Of a DNA stretch of 64,000 nt, positions 38,901-51,145 are shown in pieces. A model generated the notes under the pieces. It was not told where the DNA came from, did not search any database, and saw only the letters and a program-made list of their open reading frames with translations. Numbering within the stretch: the first letter of the stretch is position 1; the number at the start of each line of letters is the position of its first letter. The stretch is from Rachycentron canadum (taxonomy: Eukaryota; Chordata; Actinopteri; Carangiformes; Rachycentridae), in assembly GCA_038496675.1 (NCBI GenBank), contig CM076650.1, forward strand, positions 9,232,269 to 9,296,268. The letters are read 5' to 3'. The translations under genes and the position numbers were made by a program.

Positions 38901-41893
38901 AAATGCAGTCATAATTGTGCTTAGGTCTATTATACATAAGAGCACATCTATATCCAGCTCAATCTCTAAACTTCTATATTGCTTTTTAGTATTCAAGCAC
39001 ACATCTAAGTCATAGTAGATTGAAACATGTAGACTAAAATAATAAAAAGAGGAGAAAAAACAACTCATTAATCCTAGATATATACCCCATATATCCCTGA
39101 ATATATTTACACGATTATTAACTCTGTGGTGGGCTGAATATGTTGACTCAAACTCGAGCTGAAAAAATTAGTTTCTGTTTGGTTGCTAAATGTGGTGGTT
39201 TTAGCTATGACACATTTGTCTTAAACTTGCCATAATCTCTGGTGACTCTCTTTTTCAAATTTAAGACAAATTATCAAAGCATTTTTATCAGGGGCTTGCC
39301 CCAGTTGATATGATTCCCATTTAACAAAATACATTCATGCTCATCATAAGGGTTGTCAGACTTCTTTGCATCACAGACTGCAGTGTGACAGATTGTTAAA
39401 TGCATTGTTGTAGAGACGAACTGTCATGAGGTGTTGAGTGTCACTGCGCTTAGTGTTTTGAAAAGTTAGTGCAGTCAGTGTTTATTGGGCAAATTAACTT
39501 TTCTTGAGTGTGTATTTTTGTCCCCAGAATAAATTGGTTATACATAGCTTTACAACTAAGCAAACATAATACAGCAACCTCTGCTTTGATACAAATTTAC
39601 TGAACCTTGATAGGAAATAGGGAACGTTCCAACTGAACTATTAAATTTAGGTCTTTTTTTGGATCATTAGTTGACAAAAACCTATTTTTATAAATGTGTC
39701 TATAAAGACGTACAGGTCAGTGGAGTGTGTAGGGGATAACACTTAGCAGAAGACTTTCTACAAACTACTTACAATATAGACTCTCATTTGAGCAACTGCC
39801 CATAGACTGTGTATACATACACAGTGATTTGGAGCAAACTAACATATGTCTCTTAGACCATCAGGGTACAGATTGGTTATTTGAAACAAATTGCACTGTA
39901 TATTCTTAGGCTGGAGAAATTTGTTTGTAAATTGCAAAAGAGGCTCTCAAGGAAAGAAAAACACTGTTGTCATTTTCCTAATAAATAATTATTTTTTTCA
40001 ATTGTGCCAAATTCACAGCAGACATTTTAAGCACAATATTTTTGTCACTTTAACAAAGCCGCCTGATTAAGTGTTGTCATAAAAGAGATCCTGGGCCAAT
40101 TAGATTAAAAAAAAGATGGGCTTGCAGGCAAAGAACAGTCTGCAGATTTGTTTCCATGCCAGCTCTAACAGACGGAAAGAGACGGATGGAGGAGGATGGG
40201 CTCTGGGAGGGGAAGGGAGGGGAGTGGAAGACAGGCTTCTTTTTCATCCTCAGCCCTCACCAAACCTTCAAAGTTAATTCGAGGTCAGTTTGTTTGCATG
40301 CTAAAAGACTGTAGTATGCCAAAAAAAAAAAAAAAAAGGTGTGTCACTGCAGGCCAGGCATTCTGTCAGGGCGTTAACGTCTCTGCCCTCGTCTCTGCTT
40401 GATTTTAGCAGAAATTGTACAGTAAACCAGCAGTGTGGGGATAGAGCTTAATCAGACCATCTCTGCTGCTCTTTAATATATGAAGATTGTATTTGAAGAG
40501 GTACTGAGTTTACTTTTGGCCACAAATAAAAAATAAATCAGAATAGATCTTTCAAAGCCATAAATCAATTATTATTGTAAAAAGAGCCTCCTGTCTATTT
40601 AAATGCAAGGTTTCATTAGTGGATTGAGGCAGAGCAATCTGAAGAGTAGAGGGCCACTGTAACCCCTAAGCTTTGCCTTGAGAGGACTATCACTGAATGT
40701 GATGCATGTTAATCTCCATTTCCTCGATTATTTGTGGGCCACTGTCAGTACATGCTGTTTCTTCAAAGTCAGGGTGACTTTCTTTTACCATGTTTCAGTC
40801 CTCTGTTGCATAGAGAAACAGAGGGGGAGATAGATGATGAGGAATGGGGGGAAAACAGGAAGATGAGCAGAGGAGTAAACACGGAGACAGGTGTCTGGCA
40901 AGGGACAGTGATTAGATTTATAAACCAACCAATGTTATTTTCTCGGCTTGGGGGCTGCTGTGAGACATTAAGCGCTAACTAAAGCTCCCAGTGTCCCATA
41001 ACAGAGACACTCTCCCCCCATTTCCCTCCTTACGCTCCCATTCCTCCTCTCCTGTATCCCCTCACATTCCTCTCTACCTCTGCTTAGTGTGTCGTCTTTC
41101 CTTTCCTGTATTCCCTTGGGTGCGATTAGATTTTCTTCCTCATATCCGACCAAGATGGATTGGCCTTGAAAGCATCCTCTCTGCTTCTATCACCATGCTT
41201 GCATTTTCTCCTCTTCAGGCACGGGTGTGTCATCCTTCCCCCCCGTCTCCATAGACCATTGGCTGGCACACAAGATCCAATATTTTCTGCTGCTAGAGTG
41301 GAACTGAGCACATTGGGGATGGGTCTGTTAAGGTGATCAGACTTGCTCATGCGATGCCCAGGGACCATTTTTCTTCATTGGAACGCGTCTGTCTTGCTGC
41401 CAATACTATAGATTTTCTATCAGTTCCTTAATCATGGCTCCATGATTGAGAAAGTGATTGGTCGGGTGCCCTGATATGAAAACTCTAGTATCAATTTCAT
41501 GTCTGTGAGGGCACATAGCCTGAATTATTAGACAGCAATTTGAACAGTTACACGAAATGTTCCTTCCTTCACCCTCATCAACTTCCCACTAGAGCAGCTG
41601 CAGCTTTAATCTACATGCAAGCTCTTCTGCAAAACCTGTCAGAAAAAAAAAAGCCCCAATTTCACTTTTCAGTCAAACCGCTTTATAATTTCACAACCTG
41701 TTCAAGTCTGGAAATACGTTTATGAGGTTTGTATAGTTGTGAGAGAGGGCCCAACATGGAGATGAATATTTCTGTCCCATTGAGGGGTAGAAGCCTTAGG
41801 AGAAGAATATTTAGCCCAGATGACTTTTTATTCAGATTAAATGACAAGGCTAATGCTAAATGTTTTCTTTGCTCTCTTCCTGTCTCCCTTTAG

Positions 41894-42005
41894 GTCATCT
41901 GATGGTGTGTGCACAGCAGGAACAGTGGTGGTGAGTCGACTGAAGATGGGGGAGATGGAGGAGGTTGATGTAGACCACATCACCACTGACATACCATCAC
42001 AGAAG
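41894..42005 (+). CDS. inpp4b: inpp4b internal coding exon B (end of C2 and following linker)
   Basis: This is 112 bp of inpp4b. The first base completes the Arg codon begun in exon A, followed by 37 codons ending exactly at a codon boundary before GTAAAA. The acceptor is a pyrimidine tract ending CCCTTTAG. The translation contains SSDG, SRLKMGEMEE and DHITTDIPSQK. Human INPP4B has TSDG, VKMGEIED and DHITTDVQGQK at the same place (from memory), so both identity and reading frame are well supported. The VVVSRLKMGE stretch should be the last C2 beta strand and the acidic stretch after it the exit linker; that structural assignment is inference. The exon lies after a 20.6 kb intron, by far the largest complete intron here. 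Confidence 0.93.
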
Positions 42006-45000
42006 GTAAAATAGCAGGGTGACTAGACGAAGCAGGAGTGTCCATGCCCCAGATGCCTTGTGCTAATGCTAGGATTAGACTGGCACTGCTCAAGTCCTCC
42101 AATGAGATTAAATGAACTTCCCTAAACCCTAATGAGGATTTACAGGATGTGTGTGCATCTCATGTGCAGAGATACACACACACACTCATGTGCATCTCAT
42201 GTAGAAACGTTATTAAAGAGATGACTGACTGAATTACCTTTCTGAGACACTTAACTTTGTCTGTGTTTGGCTTTTGTTGCCAGTTCTGTAAACTTTATAC
42301 TTAAACCAAGATAGATCCTACATGTGGCTCTCTCGCTGTCGCTGCTGCCACGACCCCCTCTGTGCTCTAATCTCATACAATACATGCCGCTTTACTAGTG
42401 ACTCACATAATCGTGGGAGCAAAAAAGAAGGAAAGAATATGGGGTGCCACCACACCAGAAATGAAGTTGTACGTACTCTGATTCTGCTACATTTTCTGTA
42501 CATTCCTAATGGAGACAGATTCCATGTACATTTGCCAAGCGAATGTGTGCTGTCGAGCCGGGGGCTGAGTTTTACAAAGTAAAGAAGCAGCTTTAATAAT
42601 GTTTTTGATCTGTAAAGGGGGGCGCATTCAGCACTGCAAGGTAGCAGAGACTTAAAATCCTTGTCTACTGTGTGTGTATCTGTGTGTATGAATCACTGCC
42701 TTATATAATTGACCAAGGGCTTCTACATGGCTGACTGGCTTTCAGTTCTGCCCACCCCTGTTGCTGGTGCGGGGAGGTTCCCTGCTAGGCTCCAGAGTGT
42801 CACTGACAATCTGCCCATGTCGACTTGATGAATGTGTTGCCCTGTGTGTGTTTGCAACTGCATCTGTGTGTGTGTTGTCACAGCATATTTCCCAGCATGT
42901 GTGTTGTTAGTGTTGCAGAAGATGAGGGGAGAAAAGAGGGAAGTAATATGACAAATATTAGGAAGGGCTCGGTTGATAGACTAAGTTTCCCTTTATTATG
43001 TGTGTGTCTGGCTACCTGAATGTACTGCACATGACATGTGCGTGTGTGAGGGCGGTAACTTGTTTCATCGCTTGTGTGCCTCCTCACCAATATCCCACTG
43101 ACCCAGCAAAAACAGTCAGCTGAAACAAGAAAGAGAATCCAGTCACCTTTGATCTGATCTCTTTACATATTTTAGTCATCAAAGCCATCGAACAGATGAT
43201 GTCTGCTGTCTACAATTAAAATAGGACTCCTTTCACAGCTGTGGCCCTTGGCTCATTTGTAATACTTTTTCATTATCAGAAACCTTACTGGCTATGTGTA
43301 TTGAAATTTCCAGATGCCTGTTGTTTCTGACCATTCTGTTCATTTTATATGGCCGTTGGTTGGGAGTCTGTTTTATTCAGGATCAGTTTCTGAGACAGGA
43401 GAGGTGATGGATTGTTTCTAGCAGTCATTTAAAGTCTTTTTCTGGGGACAGGTTTGGCTGTCTAGCCGTGTTAAATGGTTCATCAGACAGGGCAGAGCTG
43501 ACATACAGTGAGCAAGAAAGATTGTTAGTTGTCAGTATTGCTTTGATGAGGAGTCTTAGACTTAATGCATCAAAAGGCAATGAAGGTTTTCGCTATCAAA
43601 AATAATTTAACATGGACAACTGACATGTTTTGACATATTTTGAGCAATGATTGGCAGAGTGTACCGACAGAAGGGCTTAGTTTTATACTATTTACTAAAG
43701 TAATTTCATGTTTTTATCCTTAATAGCACTAAGAATGTGCTACTTTGACAAGAAATTGACAGAATCAAAATAATCTAAATCATCCATGATTTATGTTCCA
43801 TTTTCTTTGGCTTTTTTTGCCTTTTTTTTTTTTTTGGGAATTACAGACATAAGCACAAAAGTGTAGGGAACTCATTAAAATGTGTGTTTATCTCCTTCAA
43901 CTCAAGCTGCAATCATTAGCATGTCTTGCCTACAAACTTACTGCATTCAATAGTAACTGGATGTCATTTCCACAGACAAGAAGGGCATCATTCTACATCC
44001 GTGTATGGGAACCGGCTCTGAATGTTGTCTGGTGTAATGTTAGCAGCTCTGTCCTGGTCTCTTTTGTATTCAAACTACTAAACTTACACTCAGGCAGCGT
44101 TACCTAAGATATCATTATATCGTTTACCAAACTCATTGGTTAGCCTTCACCCAAAGCCATTTCTCTTTTAACATGTAAAATGAAAACGTGCAGTTTTGCT
44201 CACTGTACTGTCACAATGCAATGCAAGAATAATGCTGTTTCTTTATTACCATGTCTTGCACACAGATCAGCAGCCTTCAAGGATGTTGTGTTTTCTTACA
44301 GCTTTAGCCTCCATTTTACAAAATCAACACTTGCTGTTTGGAAATGAGATGTCCTCTTTTCTTGACTTGAGTCTGAAATCAAGGACCTATTGTTTCAAAA
44401 ATGACTAAAAACTTAGTGTGGTAAATCTGCCACTGTTGTTATTGTAACCTGCATGTGTGCTATTGTTGGAATGGGCTTAACAACCAGTCATGTGTGGTTT
44501 ATTAGTCCATGTAAACATTTTAAAAACATTTTTTAATGACAAAATTTGGTTTTGGTTGTTTTATTATCATATTTCTTTTGATAACCTGTAGTTGTCAAGT
44601 ATTGTGTGTCCATACATAGTCATTTGAAACTATCAGGAAGAAACTACAGTATAGGAAGTTGATGAAGACTGAAATGTTTAGGTAATAAATTACCAACCCA
44701 CCGGTCAATCAATGTGGTCACAGTAGGTGTTTTTCTCCCGCTGTCACCTGCTGTGACATCATTGATTGCAGTGAAGACAGAGGTGCATTTGAAGCAGAAA
44801 GAGCCATACGACAGCTGATGTTTGCTCTGTGTTGGCTCCTTGTGGGTGTAGTCTTTAAATGTAGGAGTTCTATTATATAGCACATACAGTAGCTATTATC
44901 TTGGTCTGTGTGTAACAGGTTGTGTTTTCAAATGGAACTACATTATTGTTCTAATGCAAACCAAAATCAAACAAATGGAAACCAAAAAGCCAGCGAAAAT

Positions 45001-45452
45001 ATGGATTTACAGATTGCGTGTGCTCTATATTTGCAGATATTTTCGAAAATCTGTTTTGTAATCTGTATTGCAATGATGTGAGCATATTTAAAATTTTGTG
45101 TTTCGTTTCAGTTCAGCATCTCTGAATTTTGTTGTTGTACAGCCAGCTTGGATCAACCCAGCTGAATTTAACACAATACTTACAGAAGCGGCTGACTACA
45201 GCTTTGACAGTGATATCACATTGTTTCTGACTGACAAAGCTGCTTGGTATTTTGTGTTGTCTGTAATAGGAAATACAGGCTCAGGCTGCCCTTCCAGATG
45301 GATATGGTCATCTCCTCATGCATGATAGTCATCATCAAAGTCTGCCAGCTCCTTAGAAAAATACTTCAACACCATGTTGTTTCAAAAAGCAAATTCTGGT
45401 GTCCAGTAATATTCACTCTCTGTGTGTGTCTCTCTATCCTTTTCCTTTCTAG
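42006..45452 (+). other. inpp4b intron B-C, 3.4 kb
   Basis: This intron runs from GTAAAA to TTTCTAG. It contains short TG-rich patches near 42.67 and 42.84 kb and a poly-T tract near 43.82 kb. No recognisable mobile element or gene was seen. Confidence 0.85.
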
Positions 45453-45516
45453 TGTCCCTTGGTATGTGAGACTGTGTCCTGCGTCGACAGAGAAAACAAC
45501 CCATTGACAGGGCCGG
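45453..45516 (+). CDS. inpp4b: inpp4b internal coding exon C (short variable linker)
   Basis: This short 64 bp exon has an acceptor TTTCCTTTCTAG and starts in phase 0. It ends with the first base of a Val codon before GTATGA. It encodes CPLVCETVSC, then DRENNPLTGP. The start fits human INPP4B CALVCE (from memory). The remainder corresponds to a poorly conserved linker before the KNPVCK motif, about three residues shorter here than in human. On its own the exon would be hard to call. It is supported by its in-frame position between exons B and D, the correct phases on both sides and usable splice signals. An alternative donor a few bases away cannot be excluded, but this one gives a VFKNPVCK junction that matches the family. 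Confidence 0.85.
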
Positions 45517-48500
45517 GTATGATTCACATCCTGAACACCTGTAATGTTACCATTCATTCCTGAACAACCTGGCAATCAAAGAGAACACATGCACACGCAC
45601 ACACAAAAAATACATTTTATTTTCAGTTTTCCTGTCCTCCCCCAGTCTTTGCACTTTGTTTCTTTATCCACTTCAAATATACAAAGTCATTTTTGCAGGA
45701 GAAAATGGTAAGAGCTCAACCTTAATGGCTTCAAAGGAAGGCTTGAAATAATTCATCTGGACTCTTTTGTAATGCAACATTGTGGTAGTTAACATCTTAT
45801 GACATCTCCTGTTAACCAAAAGTCCCTTAATTAACATTGAACTGCCCTCAAATAACCCTTCCATTAAGATTACTTGCGGTATCTCTGAGGAATCCAATTT
45901 GATTAAAGAACGGATGTTTTCACTGATTTGATTTTTTTTTTTTTTTTTAAAAAAAAGGTCTTGGGGGGGTTTTTAAACAGCATAAAGAATAGTGGAATGT
46001 TTTTTACTATGAGGTAAAGCTTCTACCTTGTTTGTGGACTAACTGAAGACGAGCAAAAGATGCCATACTGGCTGCATGACACTAATTTAGCGGCAAGCAC
46101 AGAAATCTAGCCCTCACAGTGGTAGAGAATGAGAGAATTGTCAAGAGAAAATGAAAGACATGTAGACAGAACAGAGATAGACTTAAAAAGGTCACGACTC
46201 CTGCTGCGTTGAAACTTCACAGGCCTTGTTCAGAGGAGACTTGGGAAACTCGTTTCCTTTCTCCACCCCATGAATTCATTTGTTCCTCACATCCATTTTC
46301 TCTTTTAGCCCTCCACCCCCCACCTCCACAACCACCACCCCCCATCCCCTCTGCAGCCCCACGCCTGTTGTCATGGTGTCATTGTCGCTTACTGTTTCTA
46401 CTGTGATTAGCTAGTGAACTGCAGCCATGTATGCAGGTGCACATCTGCAGCCCGTCAAAACAATACCCTCCCTGCAGACCCCGCCAGATTGAGTAATGCA
46501 ATTTAGTCTTCCACTTTTATTACCTTTCAAAATGAGCATACAGAGAGCAGGGAGATGGGGGACCCTGCGCACAGCACGTCTCGGGAAGTCATTTTCTTAA
46601 GAGGTGTCGGGAAGGGAAACAGAAGCGTCTGATTGGTGGTCAAATTAGTGTGGTGGCAGGGGGAGTTCAGGGGTTAATCCGCTTCTCTGACGGAGGTGGA
46701 AGGCAACAACTGTCGCTCTTCCGATTAAGGTTGTGCCTTCCCTCCCTTCTCTCCATGTGCCTCTTGCACCCCATTTGTTTTTGTCTTCCATTTCACTTCA
46801 CTCTAATCCCCATGCCAGCAATGTCTGAATATCCCATTTCATTTAGATGTGATTTGAATCTTTTTTGTGGTCATTCTAGGGCCAGTCTTAACCTTAATTA
46901 TCATTAATTTCAACATCAACTTCAGCATCATTAGAATAATAAGCCTCGCTACAGCTTATATGGCTCAGTTATTGTCCTTTAGAGGATCTCTATTGTCTGC
47001 ATGAATAGGGGCTTTTATCCACAGAAATGATGACATAACAAATTAGGAAAACAAATTGATCTTGAATTTTCATTTGATATTTCAATAAATATTAATAAGG
47101 TACTGTAGCTTCAAAATATGAATGCATTTTTGATGCTGTTAACTTTATTTGATAGCAAATAAAGTTATGATAGTGATAGAAGAAGACATTGAGAGATGAA
47201 AATACAAGCTTATAGCAGATGTTGCTTCTTTTCTAAGGTAAATTGCTATTAGTTTCTCCATTTTTGTCTTGCGAGGTGCACAGCTTTAAAAGATAAGGAT
47301 GGCATTGCTCTATATATTTGTTATTGCAACAAAAATCCCACAAAATGACCAAAACCATCAATCTGTTCATCCATTTCTTAATACTTCCCCATTCCCTGTC
47401 TCAGGCACTTAGCCATAAGCTCATTGCTTTCCTAGTGAGCACAGAAATCCTTCATATGAACCACAGTTTAATTTTTTTAAATGGCTAAGTAGTTTCCAAA
47501 AAACAGCTGAGCACCGTAGTTTTCAGCAAACATCACTCAAACAGAAGTCGACGGTGTATTTGTTATGAATATATATGCCTTTGTGTACCAAAACAGTTGA
47601 GTCAAATAAAATGTGCAGCTGTAATGTTCATGGTTAGAAAGGAGGTTTACATCGTTCTCACCCAGGGCAATGATGTGCTCCATGTCTTTTATTAGTTTTT
47701 GTATAACAATGAAAGTCTATGGCACTGAGGATTAAATTACATCAGGCCTTGGATACACATAAAACTCTTGTTAGTAGAATAAGTTCATTGTTAGATTTAG
47801 ACCTTTCCTCAGATTTGTTATGGATAACAAAAAATCTACAATACTGCCAAGAAAGTGTCCAGTAATATTACCAGGTGTTAGAGCGATGACTTGCACTTTG
47901 CAAATCAATAAAAGACACTTCACATTGTCACTGGCTATTTGGACATTCTGTAAACCAATTTATTGTTTTGCTTTCAAGTGTTTACCCAAAATTCACTTTG
48001 TAATGAGCTTTTATTGGAACACAGTTGGAACAATTGTTAAAACCAACCAGCCAACACACTTCATGATATTGCATCTAGATTAATATCCTCTTACCACATA
48101 AGAACTTCCACTGGAGTGCACCTTCTTGAACCCATCTGCGCTGAAGGGCATCGCTGAACTTTAACTCTTGGGGACAAATGACGTAGCGCCACCAGGATTA
48201 ATGACTTAGACCGATGACTTTGAAAAAAGGACAATCGGGGGACCACACCAGGGTACGGCACACTGGGAAGTGTTTGGTAGCAGAAGTATTCATTGTACTG
48301 TCAGTAGGAGCAGAAATGTGGCTCCCACTTTTGATTTCAAGCAAAAACATTTTACTGGTGCCATGCGTGTTTGACTGCCTAGAGCGAGATTGTCGACGTT
48401 TCACCTGGGGTACTTCAGCTCCGACTTATTGAGTGACTTCCTTTCTGACTGCAGCCCTGGAAACGAAAAGGAGTAATAAATACTGTTCAAGGCACACAGC

Positions 48501-49079
48501 TTTCTTGCCCTCTGCTGCCAGCATGCAGATAAGAGCATTAGAGCTGTTTTTCGTTTCCAGCCTTCGATTGCTGCTATTAGCCACTCTCTGCAAAAATGAA
48601 GAAGATGGGGCTGAATTTGAATCGGTCCAAATGGAAGAGTTCGATGGTGGGGTTAGCAAACAAAGTTTCAGAATGATTCAACTGTCTGTGCCCCACTGCT
48701 GAACAATAAACAAGCAATTAAAATGCAAATAGTGGAAATAATAAAGCCAAGATTAACAGGACTAGGTTTCTGTATTTCAGTCTGTATTCTACCGTGCTGT
48801 GTTGCCTCTGAAGTTGAAAGAGAGAGAGAAGGCCTTGATAGATGAGAAACACCTTATCTATGGCAGACACAGTTATTGATTATAGAATTTAATTTGTGCT
48901 TCATACCTCATGTGAGTTTCTGTCTATGGCGTCCTTGAGTTTGCCGACTGTCAAAGCTGCTTTAGAGCTTCAGTTTTCCCTTTGTAAAATTGAAAAAAGG
49001 TTAAAGAGCATGAAGCGTTTTCTGCTTTGTCAGGTTGTTCACTATACCTTTCTTCCCTCCCTTTGTCTCCGTCTCTCAG
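45517..49079 (+). other. inpp4b intron C-D, 3.6 kb
   Basis: This intron runs from GTATGA to CTCTCAG. It contains a T17-A8 tract near 45.94 kb, a C-rich stretch at 46.31-46.36 kb, and a stretch around 48.12-48.68 kb that appears to have more CpG than its surroundings and opposing short ORFs. No gene was recognised in it. Confidence 0.82.
45932..45956 (+). repeat. T17-A8 tract
   Basis: A run of T switches directly to a run of A. Confidence 0.93.
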
Positions 49080-49227
49080 TATTCAAGAACCCAGTATGCA
49101 AGGTGTACAGATTTCAGACAGTGGACAGCAAGTGGATGCTTGTGCGGGAACAAATGGAGGAGTGCACGTTGTCCTTCAGCATCCCCAAACAGCTGCTCTC
49201 GCTGTACATTCAGGAGGACATGAGTAG
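49080..49227 (+). CDS. inpp4b: inpp4b internal coding exon D (KNPVCK / REQM segment)
   Basis: This 148 bp exon begins after a long CT-rich acceptor ending CTCTCAG. Its first two bases (TA) finish the Val codon from exon C. It ends AGTAG before GTAAGC, leaving two bases of a split Arg codon. It encodes KNPVCKVYRFQT, WMLVREQM, LSFSIPKQLLSLYIQEDM. Human INPP4B has KNPVCKLYRFPT, WMRIREQM and LSFHIPKELISLHIKEDL at the same position (from memory), one of the strongest matches in the window. The segment lies between C2 and the phosphatase domain and is expected to fold into mostly helical structure; its exact function is not visible from sequence. The match favours type II over type I, which reads CRMYRFPTTDGN here. 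Confidence 0.95.
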
Positions 49228-51092
49228 GTAAGCGTCTATGAAAATCATCCTGTTGATGCTGAGATGTCATTGCTAGATATCTCATTGCATCAGATGCTTT
49301 ATTTCCTGTTTGTGTAAGTTCAAAGTAAAATTCCAACCAGGCGTTACCTCATTGCGTTTACAGTATGCGTGTAACTTCTAGACAGCCTTTACCAGCCCAG
49401 TTCACCGATGTAAAGGATTATGTAAAAGTTCTGCTTATATTTTGAGAGCAGTTAATTATTCACATCTGCTTAACACTTCAAAAGAGGCTTCTATGCCCAT
49501 GCATCCAGAAAATGACAAACACGATGTCTTTCAGACAAACCATCTCCCAGTCCTCTCATGAACGGTTGAGCATCGTGTCACCGCTAGAAACTGGGAACAA
49601 CAGCGAGTGTGGGTTAATAATGCAGATCTCTAAATTCAGTGGGCAGCAAGCACGTTGTCAGCCTGGAAGGAGCTGCTTTGTCAGTAATGTAACAGAGGAT
49701 CAGCCGGGTTCTCTGCTTACAGCCCATCCAGACAAACTGACTCTGTTTTGATTAAGAAGTCAGTCAGTAATTGGCCTTTTTGCTTCATATCACGTGCAAC
49801 TAAGGTCTGCCTTCATGCTGTAGTGCGAGAAGTTTTGTGCAGGAAGGCAGGTCATGGTATAACTTGTTACCTTATTGGGGATGTTGCTGGTGTGAGTTTA
49901 AGAGATCAATAGTTTTATTTCTCCCCCCAGCAGCTAAAACGGATTCTTTGTTAAGAAAATGCCAACAAAATTATCATTTTCCTCTTTTGGATTATGACTC
50001 ATAATCTGTTTTGAATAAATGTGCAACTTAACTGCAATTAAGGTCCAGTCCAGTGTGAGAATGAGGACAGGTTAAGACAAGGACGGAGGGTGGTGGTGTT
50101 TTACCAGGCTCCAAGTGTGCACCCGTAAGTAGATCAAAGAGTTCCTTCCCTCAGGCTCGACTAATGTTTGTCAAGACAGATCATTTCTCAACTGGCCTGT
50201 TGTCCCTGGCAACCCCCCTTTCATACATAACACACAAACGCATCCGTATATACACAGACACACACACAGCCTCAGTTGAAGGAAAGGGCACAAAATATAA
50301 AGGTGCAATCAGAGATTTTGATGAGCTTGGTTGTAGGAGGAGACTTTGATTTGTAAATCATCGTGTTCACCTAAAGGTTTGTGCAGAGTTCAAGGACACA
50401 TTCACATACATAGAACCATACACGCAATTGCACACACACTTCCCACCACACACATGCAGAAACAATCACATAGCTGTTATTGACCGATTGACTGGACAAG
50501 CTGTGTTATCAGTTTACCGGTCAAACAGATGTACTGGAATCCGTTCACATGCTCGGTCACATGTCCTCTCTCTGTATTTCTAACCCTTCGTTCTGTTTAA
50601 ATAAGAAGATGATCAGCTCTGCAAACTGATAATTTAAATCACAGCTAAATTTGGAAGACAATTATCGAATATTTATTAAATGTCTTATCTGTATAATGCA
50701 GCTCATGAGCACTCAGCAGGCTCCAAACCATGACTACCTTATACAATGTTTGTTTATTAACAGGCATGTGTACCGTATCTCCAGCTTGGTCGCTTAAGCA
50801 CCTCTCCTATAATCCTCTTTAAATGTTGTCTTTCTCCACGGTGCCTCTCCATTTAGCCGATTCTTTCAGCCAGATTCAGCTAGCTCAGTGTTTTTAATGA
50901 TTCAGTTAGTGCTGCAAAGTTGCGAGTGCAGCGGCGGATTGTGGGTGGCTTAGTTTGCTGTACCACTTGATTATAATCTTGGATGTTTCTTCCTTCTGTT
51001 TGTTCACTTTGATGTTTACAGTCACGTTAGTAATCTAACTGCGGCCACAGGGGTGACTGATTTTGCTTTGCTTTCCAGTCAAGATGCTGCTG

Positions 51093-51095
<3 letters not shown>

Positions 51096-51143
<48 letters not shown>
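51096..51143 (+). repeat. (GT)n microsatellite, about 48 bp
   Basis: This perfect GT run lies in the D-E intron. Confidence 0.95.

Positions 51144-51145
<2 letters not shown>

Larger units (their letters stand above)
21335..41893 (+). other. inpp4b intron A-B, 20.6 kb
   Basis: This intron runs from GTAAGT to CCCTTTAG. It holds a truncated Tc1 copy, a SINE-like hairpin with a (GGAT)n tail, a palindromic GGGGACA-type repeat, a MITE with long imperfect inverted termini, a possible dispersed repeat around 22.4-22.8 kb and long GT, CT and AAT microsatellites. Between these I see AT-rich sequence without recognisable genes. Its length and position after the C2 exon suggest regulatory content, but none can be proven from one sequence. 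Confidence 0.85.

Noticed and set aside
48433..48702. Open frame of 89 residues with an acidic C-terminal part
   Set aside because: No recognisable family, and an overlapping frame is open on the other strand; treated as intronic sequence with possible regulatory interest only.
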